Source of the DNA: Hexactinellida sp. DTS-2022
Lineage: Eukaryota; Porifera; Hexactinellida
Reading direction: 5' to 3'
NCBI GenBank assembly: GCA_028753945.1
Contig: JAPNXP010000007.1
Location: 2,232,001-2,296,000 of the forward strand
Length of the DNA: 64,000 nt
In this document: piece by piece, positions 54,430 through 64,000 of the stretch
How the letters are laid out: every line of letters begins with the position of its first letter
How positions within the stretch are numbered: position 1 is the stretch's first letter
Program-made: the position numbers and the translations under genes
The notes under the pieces: model-generated
Database searches by the model: none
The model's input: the letters and a program-made list of their open reading frames with translations, nothing else
What the model was told of the DNA's origin: nothing

Positions 54430-54883
54430 GACACAACTTTAGAGTTTAAGTCCAGATACTTGGCATGCAGGTTCGGAGTGACCGTCTTATTGCACCTGGG
54501 GTTACGATTTTTATCAAATAATTTAAACACCTATTTAAACTGATTATGGGTCATTACATGAAATAATTAACAATTGTGAGCTTACTAAATTTTACATGTT
54601 TGGATAGAGAATTAAATCCTTCACCTTTTGCAAATCACAAATGTTCAATTTGGCCTAGGTTTGTGCCATTATTGGGGTGCCAATCTCTATTTCCTCACAC
54701 TTAAGATTCAGCAAACTGTTAATTATATTTTAATTGATTCAACTTGCAATAATTATATCGAATCAACTTTTTCAATACTTTCTATGGTTTCAACTTGCGA
54801 TATTTATATTGATTCTACTTGTGAACTCGATTTGGCCTCTATTTGATTGTAGTATTTATATACAATGGAACAAAGCAAATATA

Positions 54884-55449
54884 CACTAACCGGCCAAAAG
54901 TATTTGAACAGCAATAATTTGTATTCAGACATTTGAGTTTATACCAGCATTATAACAATAGTAGATTCTTCAAAATGGCTATTTACATGAAACAATATTT
55001 AAATTATATTAAAAAAGCAAAATTTTCGAATATTTGCATTTTTATGGGGGCGTTAAACTCATTAAATATATAATTAGCTCATTAAATAATTAATTTTCGA
55101 TAATTAAGATGCAATGTTAATATATTAATTCTGATAGCAGATTTGAATTCCACATAGTTAAATTACTCTAAGTGCATAATTTCAAATCAATCCGAATATT
55201 TTCTACTGTGATACAGCCACATTTCCATTTGTGCCACTTATGCCACAATTGGCACGTGGCAGAAACACTTATGCCACTTCGTGAATATTTTCTAAATTTA
55301 ATTGAAATCACAATATTTTCATATGTATATCTATAATAAGTTGTTTATAGTCATTTCAGAGTAGTTTAGATAGCCGTTAATAAGTTACCGGGTGAATATT
55401 GTGTGTGCATTAAAATCCCTATTGTTCAAATACTTTTGGCTGGTCAGTG
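54884..55449. mobile_element. Tc1-type MITE, 566-bp family, copy in repeat E
   Basis: The ends are CACTAACCGGCC and GGCTGGTCAGTG, with TA outside (54882-54883 and 55450-55451). It is the reverse of 27656-28221, with identical length and very few differences. Confidence 0.9.
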
Positions 55450-55689
55450 TATTAAACAAGGAATTTCTTTGACTTAACTCAACTCACCGTTGACAACTTT
55501 GCCCAAATAATTAAATAATTATAATTCGATTATTTATGCATTATGAATTAATAAATTAAACACAATATGTTTTAAGAAAGTAGCAACAAACTTCCAATTT
55601 ATCAATCGCTCTTTTGGCTCGTGACACTTGATAAATGGGTCTTGATACCTTGAGGTGTTGATGGTATGGCGAAAAATCGAAAAATTAAA

Positions 55690-55785
55690 CTTTGCCGACA
55701 CATTTTCTTTTGGAGGCACTAACAATTAACAAGCTGCCAAAAGTAAGTGCCTACAAAGGAACGAGCTGCAGGCACAGCTACAATT
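55690..55785. repeat. Hairpin of repeat E, second copy
   Basis: TTTTGGAGGCACTAACAATT and AAGTGCCTACAAAGGAACGA form the two arms, as in 23317-23432, but with more mismatches. TTTGGAGGCACTA and its partner are the best-kept part. Confidence 0.5.
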
Positions 55786-55790
55786 TTGGA

Positions 55791-58154
55791 TTTTTATTAA
55801 TAGCTTAATCAAGGAACATACTGCATTACATAATTATTTTATAGCATTAATTACATCACTCTTCCGCCTTGCATAAAATCGTTGTTTAAGACTCTTCTTA
55901 TTTTTAAGCTGTATGAACATAAATTTGATATTTCCTTCAGCCGAAATTTGAATAGATTCACGCTTACACAAAGTTAATATTCCCAATTTCAACAATTAAA
56001 GTGGACGAAATATTTCAAGGACTTTCCAATCGTCTCCACATATTTCATAAGTCATGTTAATATCGTTCATTGCCTTACATAGTAGATTTTTAATTATCCC
56101 GGACCGACCGATCATGGAAATTAATCTACTCCACTTAGTTTACGTTAGAATATTAATTATCTTTCCCACAAATGTTCTTTATTATATCTCTGGAGTATTT
56201 CATTCTTTAAAGGGGATTTTCCGACAAATGAACAATGTTTTGTAGTTTAGTTACAATAGAGTTAATCAATATTATAGTGTCTGGAGGGATAATAATAACA
56301 TCATGAAATTCACCATCGTCTTCACAACACCTCAGCATAGGAATTGGTAATTCCTAAGGAAGTAATATCCCAAATATATATTATATTATCAACACTTTTT
56401 GAATATTTAACAATTAACAAGTCAGTGGCTTCAACAAAGCTGGGAACTAAATTGTTTATTAACGAAGTTTAATTTACATTAATAATTAAAATTTTAAGTT
56501 AACTTTAAACATCACTAACGTACTAATTAACTTTAGTTACAAGTCCGGTAGAGCGGATTTTCATATATCCAATTCGTTTTAAACGAAGTTTGAATTATGT
56601 TATAAATAGAAGGATTTCCGGACCATTGAACGACTTCGTTATAAGCAGGTACTTATTTATATCCGACTTGGGTAGAACGGGAGTTGACTGCACAGTAAAT
56701 TCATTCTGGGGGGCCCATGGCCCCACGGTTCCACCTTTCCTACGCCCCTGAATGTGCTAGACAAATTTGCTGGTCTACACTCCTTTGCCCTTCTCATTTT
56801 ACCATAACTGAGCTCCATCACATATAATACATACTATATGCTGCTGTATTTCAATTTTGAATTAATGTAATTTTCGATCATCAAACAATTTTTCTGTGGG
56901 CCACTTTCCATAAGAATTTTAATTCTAAGATTCCAGAATTTGTAGAAGCTATGCCAGAGTTGGGAGGTTTTGGCCAAGTAGTTCAAACCAGGTTTAGAAT
57001 CGCCTGTTCCAAACCTAAATTGGACAAAACATGTCAAAACCTGAATATTTTTAATTAATTAATAAATTATATATGATATATATATATATATATATATATA
57101 TGATATGGATATATATTCCCTAAGCTGGCGGGGATTTATTGATTTGATTCCATGATTTTTTAATTTTGACGACCATTTACCGGCAGCACTGTTTCTCTTT
57201 GGAGAGTCTAAGCTTAAATTCATTCTATCCTGTTTTCCGTGCCTTCCTCTGACCTGGAATTGTCCTGATCTCAGATATACGTACAATGTCTGGTACATTT
57301 TCGATCCCAGTGTCTAATTCATTTTTCCATATTCATCAGAAATCAAAATAGTATTTTTACGCATTGTGGATAATTTAAGATATTTTTTTGGCCAAATTCA
57401 TTCAAAATGTTGAATATTGTGTTATTCCATTTTTGATATTATTTTCCCAATTTTTAGAGGTAATTAGCTCATTAAAGTTGCACTAATTTTGACCATTTAT
57501 TTGAATTTTATGTCGTTAAATTGTCATTAAATACAAGTTTGGCGTTATTTAAATCCTAATAAACCAATGTAATACTCGTAGTTTAGTATTGCAACAACAC
57601 TATTTCCAATTTAAATTTGGCATGTAGTTCTGGTGGCACAAATGCTACAATTGGTATGGGGATAATAAATTCGATATCCCCTGAACAAATAAACTTAATT
57701 TAAAATTTAAGGGTATTTTAATGCTTATAATTCAAAAGAAAAAACATAATTTGTGTAATTAGTGCAGTCTACAGGTAATTGAGGTGTCAGACATAATTTA
57801 ATTATTTGAATAATTATGGAAATTACCAGAATAATTACATAATTGTACATAAGAAATGAAATTCAGCTAAAAATCCCCAAACACTGCGTATAGAGATTTG
57901 CAATAAATTATTGGGTGAGTGTAGAGTGAGATATACAAAGAGTTTCGGTAATCGGTAATTTTGAAAATCTCGAAATTCTTTACTTAAAAATGTTCTCTAA
58001 AATTCAGAAAATGACCTTGGTAGCTAGATGTTGTCTAAAAGTATAGCTCAAACAAAAAAACTGCTAAAGCTATATAATCTTCCTCATCTTGAGAGCTAAC
58101 ATTTCTCCGCATCGATTTCCTGCATTAATAAAGCTTTTCAGAATTAATAATTAA
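55791..58154. other. Non-coding; TA microsatellite at 57076-57101
   Basis: A run of TA dinucleotides lies at 57076-57101. A GGGGGGCCCATGGCCCC segment and CTACGCCCCTG near 56707-56753 look like a stray hAT MITE end. A minus-strand frame at 57298-57059 has host-like composition but no recognised domain. Nothing else is supported. Confidence 0.4.
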
Positions 58155-58330
58155 ACTAGCCTGCTTCGCTTGCTAGGTCGTTTCACGATGAAACACATCA
58201 AACGCTTTAAGTTGGTGGTGCATTTTAGATACTTCTAACATTGATTATAATTGTAGATATGCTTGAAACAGTTTAAATTCAATAATGATTAATTTAAAAA
58301 TGACGTCATCATGCGGTAATGATTGTGCAT
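58155..58330 (+). repeat. Dispersed repeat C, copy 3
   Basis: CTGCTTCGCTTGCTAGGTCG, TTTCACGATG, CTAACATTGATTATAATTG and GACGTCATCATGCGGTAATG follow the order of the other copies, with more decay at the start. Confidence 0.5.
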
Positions 58331-58782
58331 TTCGATAATCCTTGGAATTTCTTTTTGAAAACGATTTAAAAAGCAGTTTGATTAATGTGAGTAGAATGGA
58401 ATATAATAAAGAGATATTTTTAGTACAAAGACATTGAGCATAGAGGAAGTAAACCCGAGGAGTTACTTATTGAACAGCAGCTTGCAAGTTCTATTGGATG
58501 AAAACAAGAACCTGAGCCATTCATACTACTATTACAACTACAACACTATCAAACAAGACACTCAATACACTTAACAGCAATCAATCCAAAAACCTAACCT
58601 AAAAAGCAAAGCAAAAACAGCAAACAGCAAACACCAGCAAACAACAACCCACATTCAGTATCATAAAACAGTATAGCAAAGAACAAACAACATGCATCTA
58701 CACCAAGAATTACTATTCAGATAAATGCTACAGCAAATCCAACAAACGAACTGTAGACAGGCAACGATTAATCATTCTACAT
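58331..58782. other. Non-coding, AC-rich
   Basis: A CAA/ACA-rich stretch near 58530-58700 (AACAGCAAACAGCAAACACC) lacks a convincing ORF. Confidence 0.4.
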
Positions 58783-59514
58783 CAGTGGTACTTAATCGGT
58801 GGGGAATTACCCACTAGTGGGGAATTGAGGATCCTCAGGTGGGGAATGGAGTTTCAGGCTAAAAAGTTTACAAATCATTAACAGTAGTTGGGAAAATTTC
58901 ATGGAATTAAACCTGTTCAATTTATTCTATTATATTATACTTGTACTTATTTTCAGATTTCTTGGTTGAACTCGTACGTATATTAAACAGGTATTCACTG
59001 CTTCCATGCCATAGCTGCAGTGTTGTCCAGACAAATTCTGGACTTCTAGAGGGTTCGAGCGCCCAAAAATTTTCGCACGCTCGCCCGTTGTTCATTAGAA
59101 ACATTGACACCAGAAATAGTTTGAGATTCCCTTGACATATCAAATATTAAAAATTTAAATGCTCATTCAAAATTTAGTGTGGAAATCACGAATCAATATA
59201 ATTCTATACGGATTTGAGCACCTCCGGGAACTCCGTGCGAACGGAGTTACCTGGGGTGCTCAAATCCATATAGAATCAAATTCAAATATCGCCTTGACTT
59301 GCTTAGAAAATTTATATTACCCTTTTCAAGAAATATCCTTGGCATAGGAATAACACGCTGTTCTGCTGGTCCGGCTATGGTCGGACTAGTTTTCATTTGC
59401 TGTAACTATGTCATATTATAGTTTGGCTGGACTACAGAAAATCTTTGGCCGGAGAATTTGCAAAGCCTTGGTTTCCCTTGTGGTTAAAAAAAAAAATGCT
59501 CAATGGACATATAG

Positions 59515-59665
59515 CAGGGCTGTAAATAAATAATTATTATTTTCTTAAATCAAATCATTTGAGATTTCAAATCATTTCAAATCAAATCATTTGCCACTCA
59601 ATATTCCCGTGAATCAATTCAATTTAAATCAAATATTTGAAATATTTGGTTGATTCACAACCCTG
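59515..59665. mobile_element. MITE-L inside hAT-J copy 1, 151 bp
   Basis: The ends are CAGGGCTGTAAATAAA and TTGATTCACAACCCTG. ACATATAG and ATATATAG flank it (7 of 8 match). TCAAATCATTTGAGAT-like palindromes fill the middle. The same insertion is present in J2 at 60664-60815, so it predates the J duplication. Confidence 0.75.
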
Positions 59666-59699
59666 ATATATAGTTATGTATTTATAAGTGTCACTGGAC

Positions 59700-59835
59700 C
59701 AGAGGCGGCCCGAGGGTGGGGCCAGGTGGGGCCTGTGCCCCACCTAAATTAAGTGTGCCCCAACTCATTGATGTGAGTGTGCCCCAGTTTAACAGCCTGT
59801 GCCCCACTAGTGGCGGCTGGCTGGCGCCGCCACTG
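59700..59835. mobile_element. MITE-K inside hAT-J copy 1, 136 bp
   Basis: Exact 8-bp duplications CACTGGAC lie at 59692-59699 and 59836-59843. The ends are CAGAGGCGGCCCGAG and, inverted, CAGTGGCGGCGCCAG. TGTGCCCCA words repeat inside. J2 has it at 60850-61006. Confidence 0.85.
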
Positions 59836-60663
59836 CACTGGACTAATAACAATAATATTAAAAGGGATATTATTAAGTGTACCCATAAAGTATATGAGCA
59901 CCATTTACTTATTAAATTAAGTTCATATTTAGGTGGGGAATAGAGTAACTAGGTCAGTGGTACTTAACCGGTGGGGAATTACCCACTAGTGGGGAATTGA
60001 GGATCCTCAGGTGGGGAATGGAGCTTCAGGCTAAAAAGTAGTTTGGAATATTTCTTGGAATTCAACCTGTTCAATTTATTGTATTAAATTGTACTTGTAC
60101 TTATTTTCAGATTTCTAGGTTGAACTTGTACGTATATTAAACAGATATTCACTGCTTCCAGGACATATCTGCAGTGTTGTCCAGACAAATTCTGGACTTC
60201 TAGAGGGTTCGAGCGCCCCAAAACTTTCGCACGCTCGCTACGCTCGCCCGTTGTTCAAGATAAACATTGATACGAGAAATAGTTTGAGATTCCCTTGACA
60301 TATCTAATATTAAAAAACAAAATGCTCAATCAAATTTAGTGTGGAAATCACGAATCAATATGATTCTATGCGGATTTGAGCACCTCTGGGAACCCGGGGT
60401 GCTCAAATCCATATAGAATCAAATTCAAGTATCGCCTTGACTTGCTTAGAAAATTTATATTGCCCTTTTCAAGAAATATCCTGCCATAGGCATAACACGC
60501 TGTTCTGCTGATCCGCTATGGTCGGACCAGTTTTCATTTGCTGTAACTATGTTATATTATAGGATGGTCTAATTTGGCTGGACTACAGAAAATCTTTGGC
60601 CGGAGAATTTCCAAAGCCTTGGTTTCCCTTGTGATTAAAAATAAATGCTCAATGAACATATAG

Positions 60664-60815
60664 CAGGGCTGTAAATAAATAATTATTATTTTCTTAAATA
60701 AAATCATTTGAGATTTCAAATAATTTCAAATCAAATCATTTGCCACTCAATATTCCCGTGAATCAATTCAAATTAAATCAAATATTTGAAATATTTGGCT
60801 TGATTTACAACCCTG
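60664..60815. mobile_element. MITE-L inside hAT-J copy 2
   Basis: Same position, ends and flanks as in copy 1; about 152 bp. Confidence 0.75.
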
Positions 60816-60849
60816 ATATATAGTTATGTATATATAAGTGTCACTGGAC

Positions 60850-61006
60850 CAGAGGCGGCGCGAGGGTGGGGCCAGATGGGGCCTGTGTACCAACTAAATT
60901 AAGTGTGCCACACCTCATTGATGTGAGTGTGCCCCAGTTTAACAGCTGTGCCACACCTGTGACGCAATTGTGCCCCACCAGTGGCGGCTGGCTGGCGCCG
61001 CCACTG
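60850..61006. mobile_element. MITE-K inside hAT-J copy 2
   Basis: CACTGGAC on the left and CACTGTAC on the right flank it. At 157 bp it is longer than in copy 1, with one extra TGTGCCACACC-like unit, so copy 1 or copy 2 has changed its internal repeat number. Confidence 0.75.
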
Positions 61007-61210
61007 CACTGTACTAATAACAATAATATTAAAAGGGATATTAAGTGTACCCATATAGTATATGAGCACCATTTACTTCTTAAATTAAGTTCATATTTAG
61101 GTGGGGAATAGAGTGACTAGGTATTCCAAATTGGGAAATGGCAGAGAAAAGGTTAAGAACCACTGAACTAGGTATTCCAAAGTGGGAAATGGCAGAGAAA
61201 AGGTTTAGAA

Positions 61211-61499
61211 CAGTGGTTCTTAACCTTTTCTCTGCCATTTCCCAATTTGGAATACCTAGTCACTCTATTCCCCACCTAAATATGAACTTAATTTAAGAAG
61301 TAAATGGTGCTCATATACTATATGGGTACACTTAATATCCCTTTTAATATTATTGTTATTAGTACAGTGCAGTGGCGGCGCCAGCCAGCCGCCACTGGTG
61401 GGGCACAATTGCGTCACAGGTGGGGCACAGCTCCATTCCCCACCTGAGGATCCTCAATTCCCCACTAGTGGGTAATTCCCCACCGGTTAAGTACCACTG
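61211..61499. mobile_element. hAT-J copy 3, short, inverted, 289 bp
   Basis: Exact 8-bp duplications GTTTAGAA lie at 61203-61210 and 61500-61507, inside the extreme right terminus of copy 1. Both family ends are present in reverse order (CAGTGGTTCTTAACC and GGTTAAGTACCACTG), but the middle, including MITE-L and half of MITE-K, is deleted. It is a MITE-sized deletion derivative. Confidence 0.92.
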
Positions 61500-61521
61500 G
61501 TTTAGAACCACTGTTCTACAT

Positions 61522-62119
61522 CATGGGCGTAATTCCTGGGGGGGCGCATCCCCCCCACTTTTTCGAGTGGAGGGGACACCTATATAAATTGTCCCACCAC
61601 TTTTTGTATGGGTTGGATTCAAGTACAGTTGTACTCGTGTACTGTTTCATCAAATTTTGGTTATGAAGTAGGAGTTGAGAAATTAAGGGATCATAGAATC
61701 TTTTTGCATTTTGCGGAAATAATTATTCTAATATATTTGAGTTCCCCTTACGTGGGGTGTGTAGTTGGTGGGGGTCAGTTTCACATGGCAACAAGTGTTT
61801 CTCAAACTGGATGTCATGAAAAGATTCTAGGGGGTCGTGAGATACAATAAATTTTTGAAAGAACACCTTGTTCTAACTTAAGTATATTCTTCGTTTTTAT
61901 ATCCAAAAGTGAGAAGAATAAAGACTATTATCTCATGTCAATAGGTAATGTTAATAGGCAATAGGCGTTTAGTCTTCTGACCTAGGTTGCAATCACTGGA
62001 CTTCTTAAACAGGTTTAAGGTTAACAAGTATTGTCCACAATATGAACTTCAATAAACTATTATCCTTCCATCATTCCAGATAAGTGGTCCATAAGCTGCT
62101 CACGAAAAGCAGATCGTAC
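61522..62119. repeat. Non-coding; stray hAT MITE end at 61523-61600
   Basis: GGGCGTAATTCCTGGGGGGG and GTGGAGGGGACACC resemble the end of the MITE seen near 51760. CAAGTGTTTCTCAAACTGG at 61790 looks like another hAT end. No second ends were paired. Confidence 0.4.
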
Positions 62120-62409
62120 CACGGTACGTGGTATACCGATGGTATAATTAGGTATAATTAATTATACCAAATTAGGAATTGTTCGGTATAACATTCTAAA
62201 ATACCATTACACATTTAATATACCTACATCTATACTACCTTAAATACTCGAAATTAAAGTGGAAAATTGTTGTATAATATTGGTCTAATCTAGGTGCAAT
62301 CTAGGTAATATTAAATAAATATTAAGCAGAAGGTACTATACCGAAACTAGACACTAACTTGGTATAATTGGTTATACCTAATTATACCATCGGTATACCA
62401 CGTACCGTG
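62120..62409. mobile_element. MITE-F copy 2, intact, 290 bp
   Basis: Exact 8-bp duplications GATCGTAC lie at 62112-62119 and 62410-62417. The ends are CACGGTACGTGGTATACCGA and its inverse, with perfect pairing over about 35 bases. GGTATAATTAGGTATA words follow at both ends. It shows the unoccupied form of the site that P-C entered in copy 1. Confidence 0.92.
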
Positions 62410-64000
62410 GATCGTACCCTATGTCTCGAAACGTGGTATTCCAAAGTGGGTGATCCATGGGTGCTAAGAATCGACATTGATTCATTTTGAGCGTGTAGAA
62501 AAATCTTTTTGGTACGGCAAGTTCCTCTCCGCAACTGTGAAAACTCCCCCAACTTTGTAGCATGGATTTACGCACTTGATCTACATGCAATATAAAATCA
62601 AAAAGAAAATCTCACGAACAGACAACTTATTATCAACAGATAAATAAACATACAATAAACCTGAACTAGTCACGTCCTATAAAGGCACCCAAAGTTACAA
62701 CCTTATAACAATTAATGCTTCCAATTCTTGTTCTGTCGTATGCCCTCATTAATGTGCATGTTGTTTTATCTCTTAGAGAGTGCCAATTATGTGCAATTAA
62801 GTTTATTTTCATGCTTCTCAAAAAGTCAGATGACGTCATAACTTGGCAAGATGTGATATATTTCGAGTGGAAATCCAAACCGGTCGTCGGGTGCAAAACG
62901 TTGCCCTTATATGCCAAAAATCAGATTTCAAACCATCCACTTTCTTCAATCACCTCGGAATATACAAACAAATATACATATATATATATACTGTGGAGTT
63001 GCTTTATCAGCAACTCGGCTATTAGAAATCAATCATGAGATACTGAGTTTAGGATGTTTGCCTTGGTACATACATCATGAATATTCCTCTGTGAATCGTC
63101 AAATTTCGAGGAAATTCTTCCCGAATTTGAAAGTGCAGACACACGATAAAATTTGAATTTGGGATATTTCAAAGTGTTCAGAGTTAAATATCTCAATGGG
63201 TGATAAATAGTCCATTTACGTTTTATTGGAAACTTAGTAAGATAGTTTTCATCCCGCCGTAAATCCGGCGCAAACTCAGTTTGAAATTAAAAAAATAATA
63301 TTCTTGGTAGTTAATTGTAATTTTATTCAGTTTTTCTGGTTTCTCTGCCGTACAATACACACAGAAAATTGCACGTAAATTTGTTCAGTCGAAGTACCAC
63401 CACGGGACACCATTACTGAATTCCATTTTGCTGGATGATTTGTTTAATTAATTCTAACATAAATTAAAGATTCAGGGATCTAGAGTTGACGTTGAAACTC
63501 AGAAATGATGTCATGCTATGCCCAAATTTTATTGTTGACTATCACATTTTAAGGGTGATTTACTATAGGGAAATAATATACTTTTTAAGCTAGCGGCAAG
63601 AGAAATATACATTTCCAGTAATTGACCATTTCAAGCAAACTGTGTGCTGTCCACGTTTTTAATCAGAATGCAAAACATATAGACCAGTTATTTTATGTTT
63701 CAACTCGTGCTTGCACAAAGTTGAAACAAATTGGAAATGATCGCATCAAGATGCAATCTATGTTGATATTTGTACAGCACAGATGGTCTAATCGTTTTTA
63801 AACTTTTGACTCGACGTTTGAAAAACAAAAATTTCAAAATCTATGGTGAAAGATTAACATCGCAATTTAAAATTTAATTTTTAATATGGATTGGGCTTGA
63901 CATCAATTATTAAAATACGTGAAGCATCATTATATCGCAAAACCGAAACTTATTTAACACATACCGAAACTCTATCTCTCAAGGTAATTTTTTACAGCAT
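62410..64000. other. Non-coding; lone Tc1-type end at 62991
   Basis: CTGTGGAGTTGCTTTATCAG near 62991 matches the end of the 687-bp element at 25235-25921, but no partner end was found. A short TA run precedes it. Otherwise I see no gene or element. Confidence 0.45.

Larger units (their letters stand above)
54430..55790 (-). repeat. Dispersed repeat E, copy split by a 566-bp MITE
   Basis: Reversed, 55790-55450 and then 54883-54430 reproduce the order of 23305-24230: hairpin, GTCAACGGTGAGTTGAGTTA, the GTTGAAAC... block, CATTTGTGATTTGC, CCCCAGGTGCAATAAGAC. The 566-bp MITE occupies 54884-55449 in the middle. Confidence 0.65.
59955..61165. mobile_element. hAT-J copy 2, inserted in copy 1, 1211 bp
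   Basis: Exact 8-bp duplications AACTAGGT lie at 59947-59954 and 61166-61173. The ends are CAGTGGTACTTAACCGGTGG and GGTTAAGAACCACTG. It is the full-length reference for the family, in the same orientation as copy 1. Confidence 0.92.
58783..61513. mobile_element. hAT-J copy 1, holds J2 and J3
   Basis: Exact 8-bp duplications TTCTACAT lie at 58775-58782 and 61514-61521. The ends are CAGTGGTACTTAATCGGTGG and GAACCACTG. Its own sequence is 58783-59954, 61174-61210 and 61508-61513, about 1215 bp. GTGGGGAAT words near the left end and an AGGTGGGGAATAGAG block near the right may be transposase-binding repeats. It encodes nothing recognisable. It contains MITE-L and MITE-K. Confidence 0.9.

Noticed and set aside
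57059-57298. Minus-strand ORF with basic, host-like composition
   Set aside because: It ends in a translated TA microsatellite, and I recognise no domain or splice context.

Overview
The window reads as AT-rich nuclear DNA from an animal, most likely an invertebrate; I cannot name the species. There are no bacterial-style operons. The coding sequence is almost entirely from eukaryotic DNA transposons: P elements, hAT, MULE with FLYWCH finger, Ginger, Merlin, Transib/RAG1-like and Tc1/mariner-type. The only plausible host sequence is one kinase exon near 24.6-24.9 kb. I saw no LINE reverse transcriptase, no tRNA or rRNA, and no complete LTR element.

Layout. 0.07-5.8 kb: old P element (P-A) holding a TA-flanked MITE, an 8-bp-TSD hAT MITE and a Transib/RAG1-like relic. 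5.8-7.4 kb: an old Tc1-type MITE, a short integrase fragment and a stray P end. 7.4-14.0 kb: a Ginger element (TGT...ACA termini, 4-bp TSD) with two MITEs and a hAT transposon (hAT-1) inside it. 14-19.6 kb: mostly non-coding, with old repeats. 19.7-21.8 kb: a second hAT (hAT-2). 23.3-24.2 kb: a dispersed repeat with a hairpin. 24.6-24.9 kb: kinase exon. 25.9-35.0 kb: a MULE (MULE-2) holding two separate four-level nests, each dated by its own target-site duplications (TSDs). 35.1-38.0 kb: a ZMYM/TTF-type hAT. 38.2-39.2 kb: Merlin transposase. 39.4-42.5 kb: MITEs and fragments. 42.7-47.0 kb: P element P-C inside an 8-bp-TSD MITE. 48.5-50.3 kb: a large palindrome built from P-type ends. 51.2-55.8 kb: MITE fragments, a MULE fragment and an interrupted dispersed repeat. 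58.8-61.5 kb: one hAT family inserted twice into itself, carrying two smaller MITEs. 62.1-62.4 kb: second copy of the MITE that hosts P-C. The last 1.5 kb shows nothing recognisable.

The genes do not act together as a pathway. The window is a stratified record of cut-and-paste transposition, and many insertion events can be ordered from exact TSDs read directly in the sequence. Two 566-bp Tc1-type MITEs that are almost identical, and a hAT transposase gene broken by one stop, suggest that some families moved recently.
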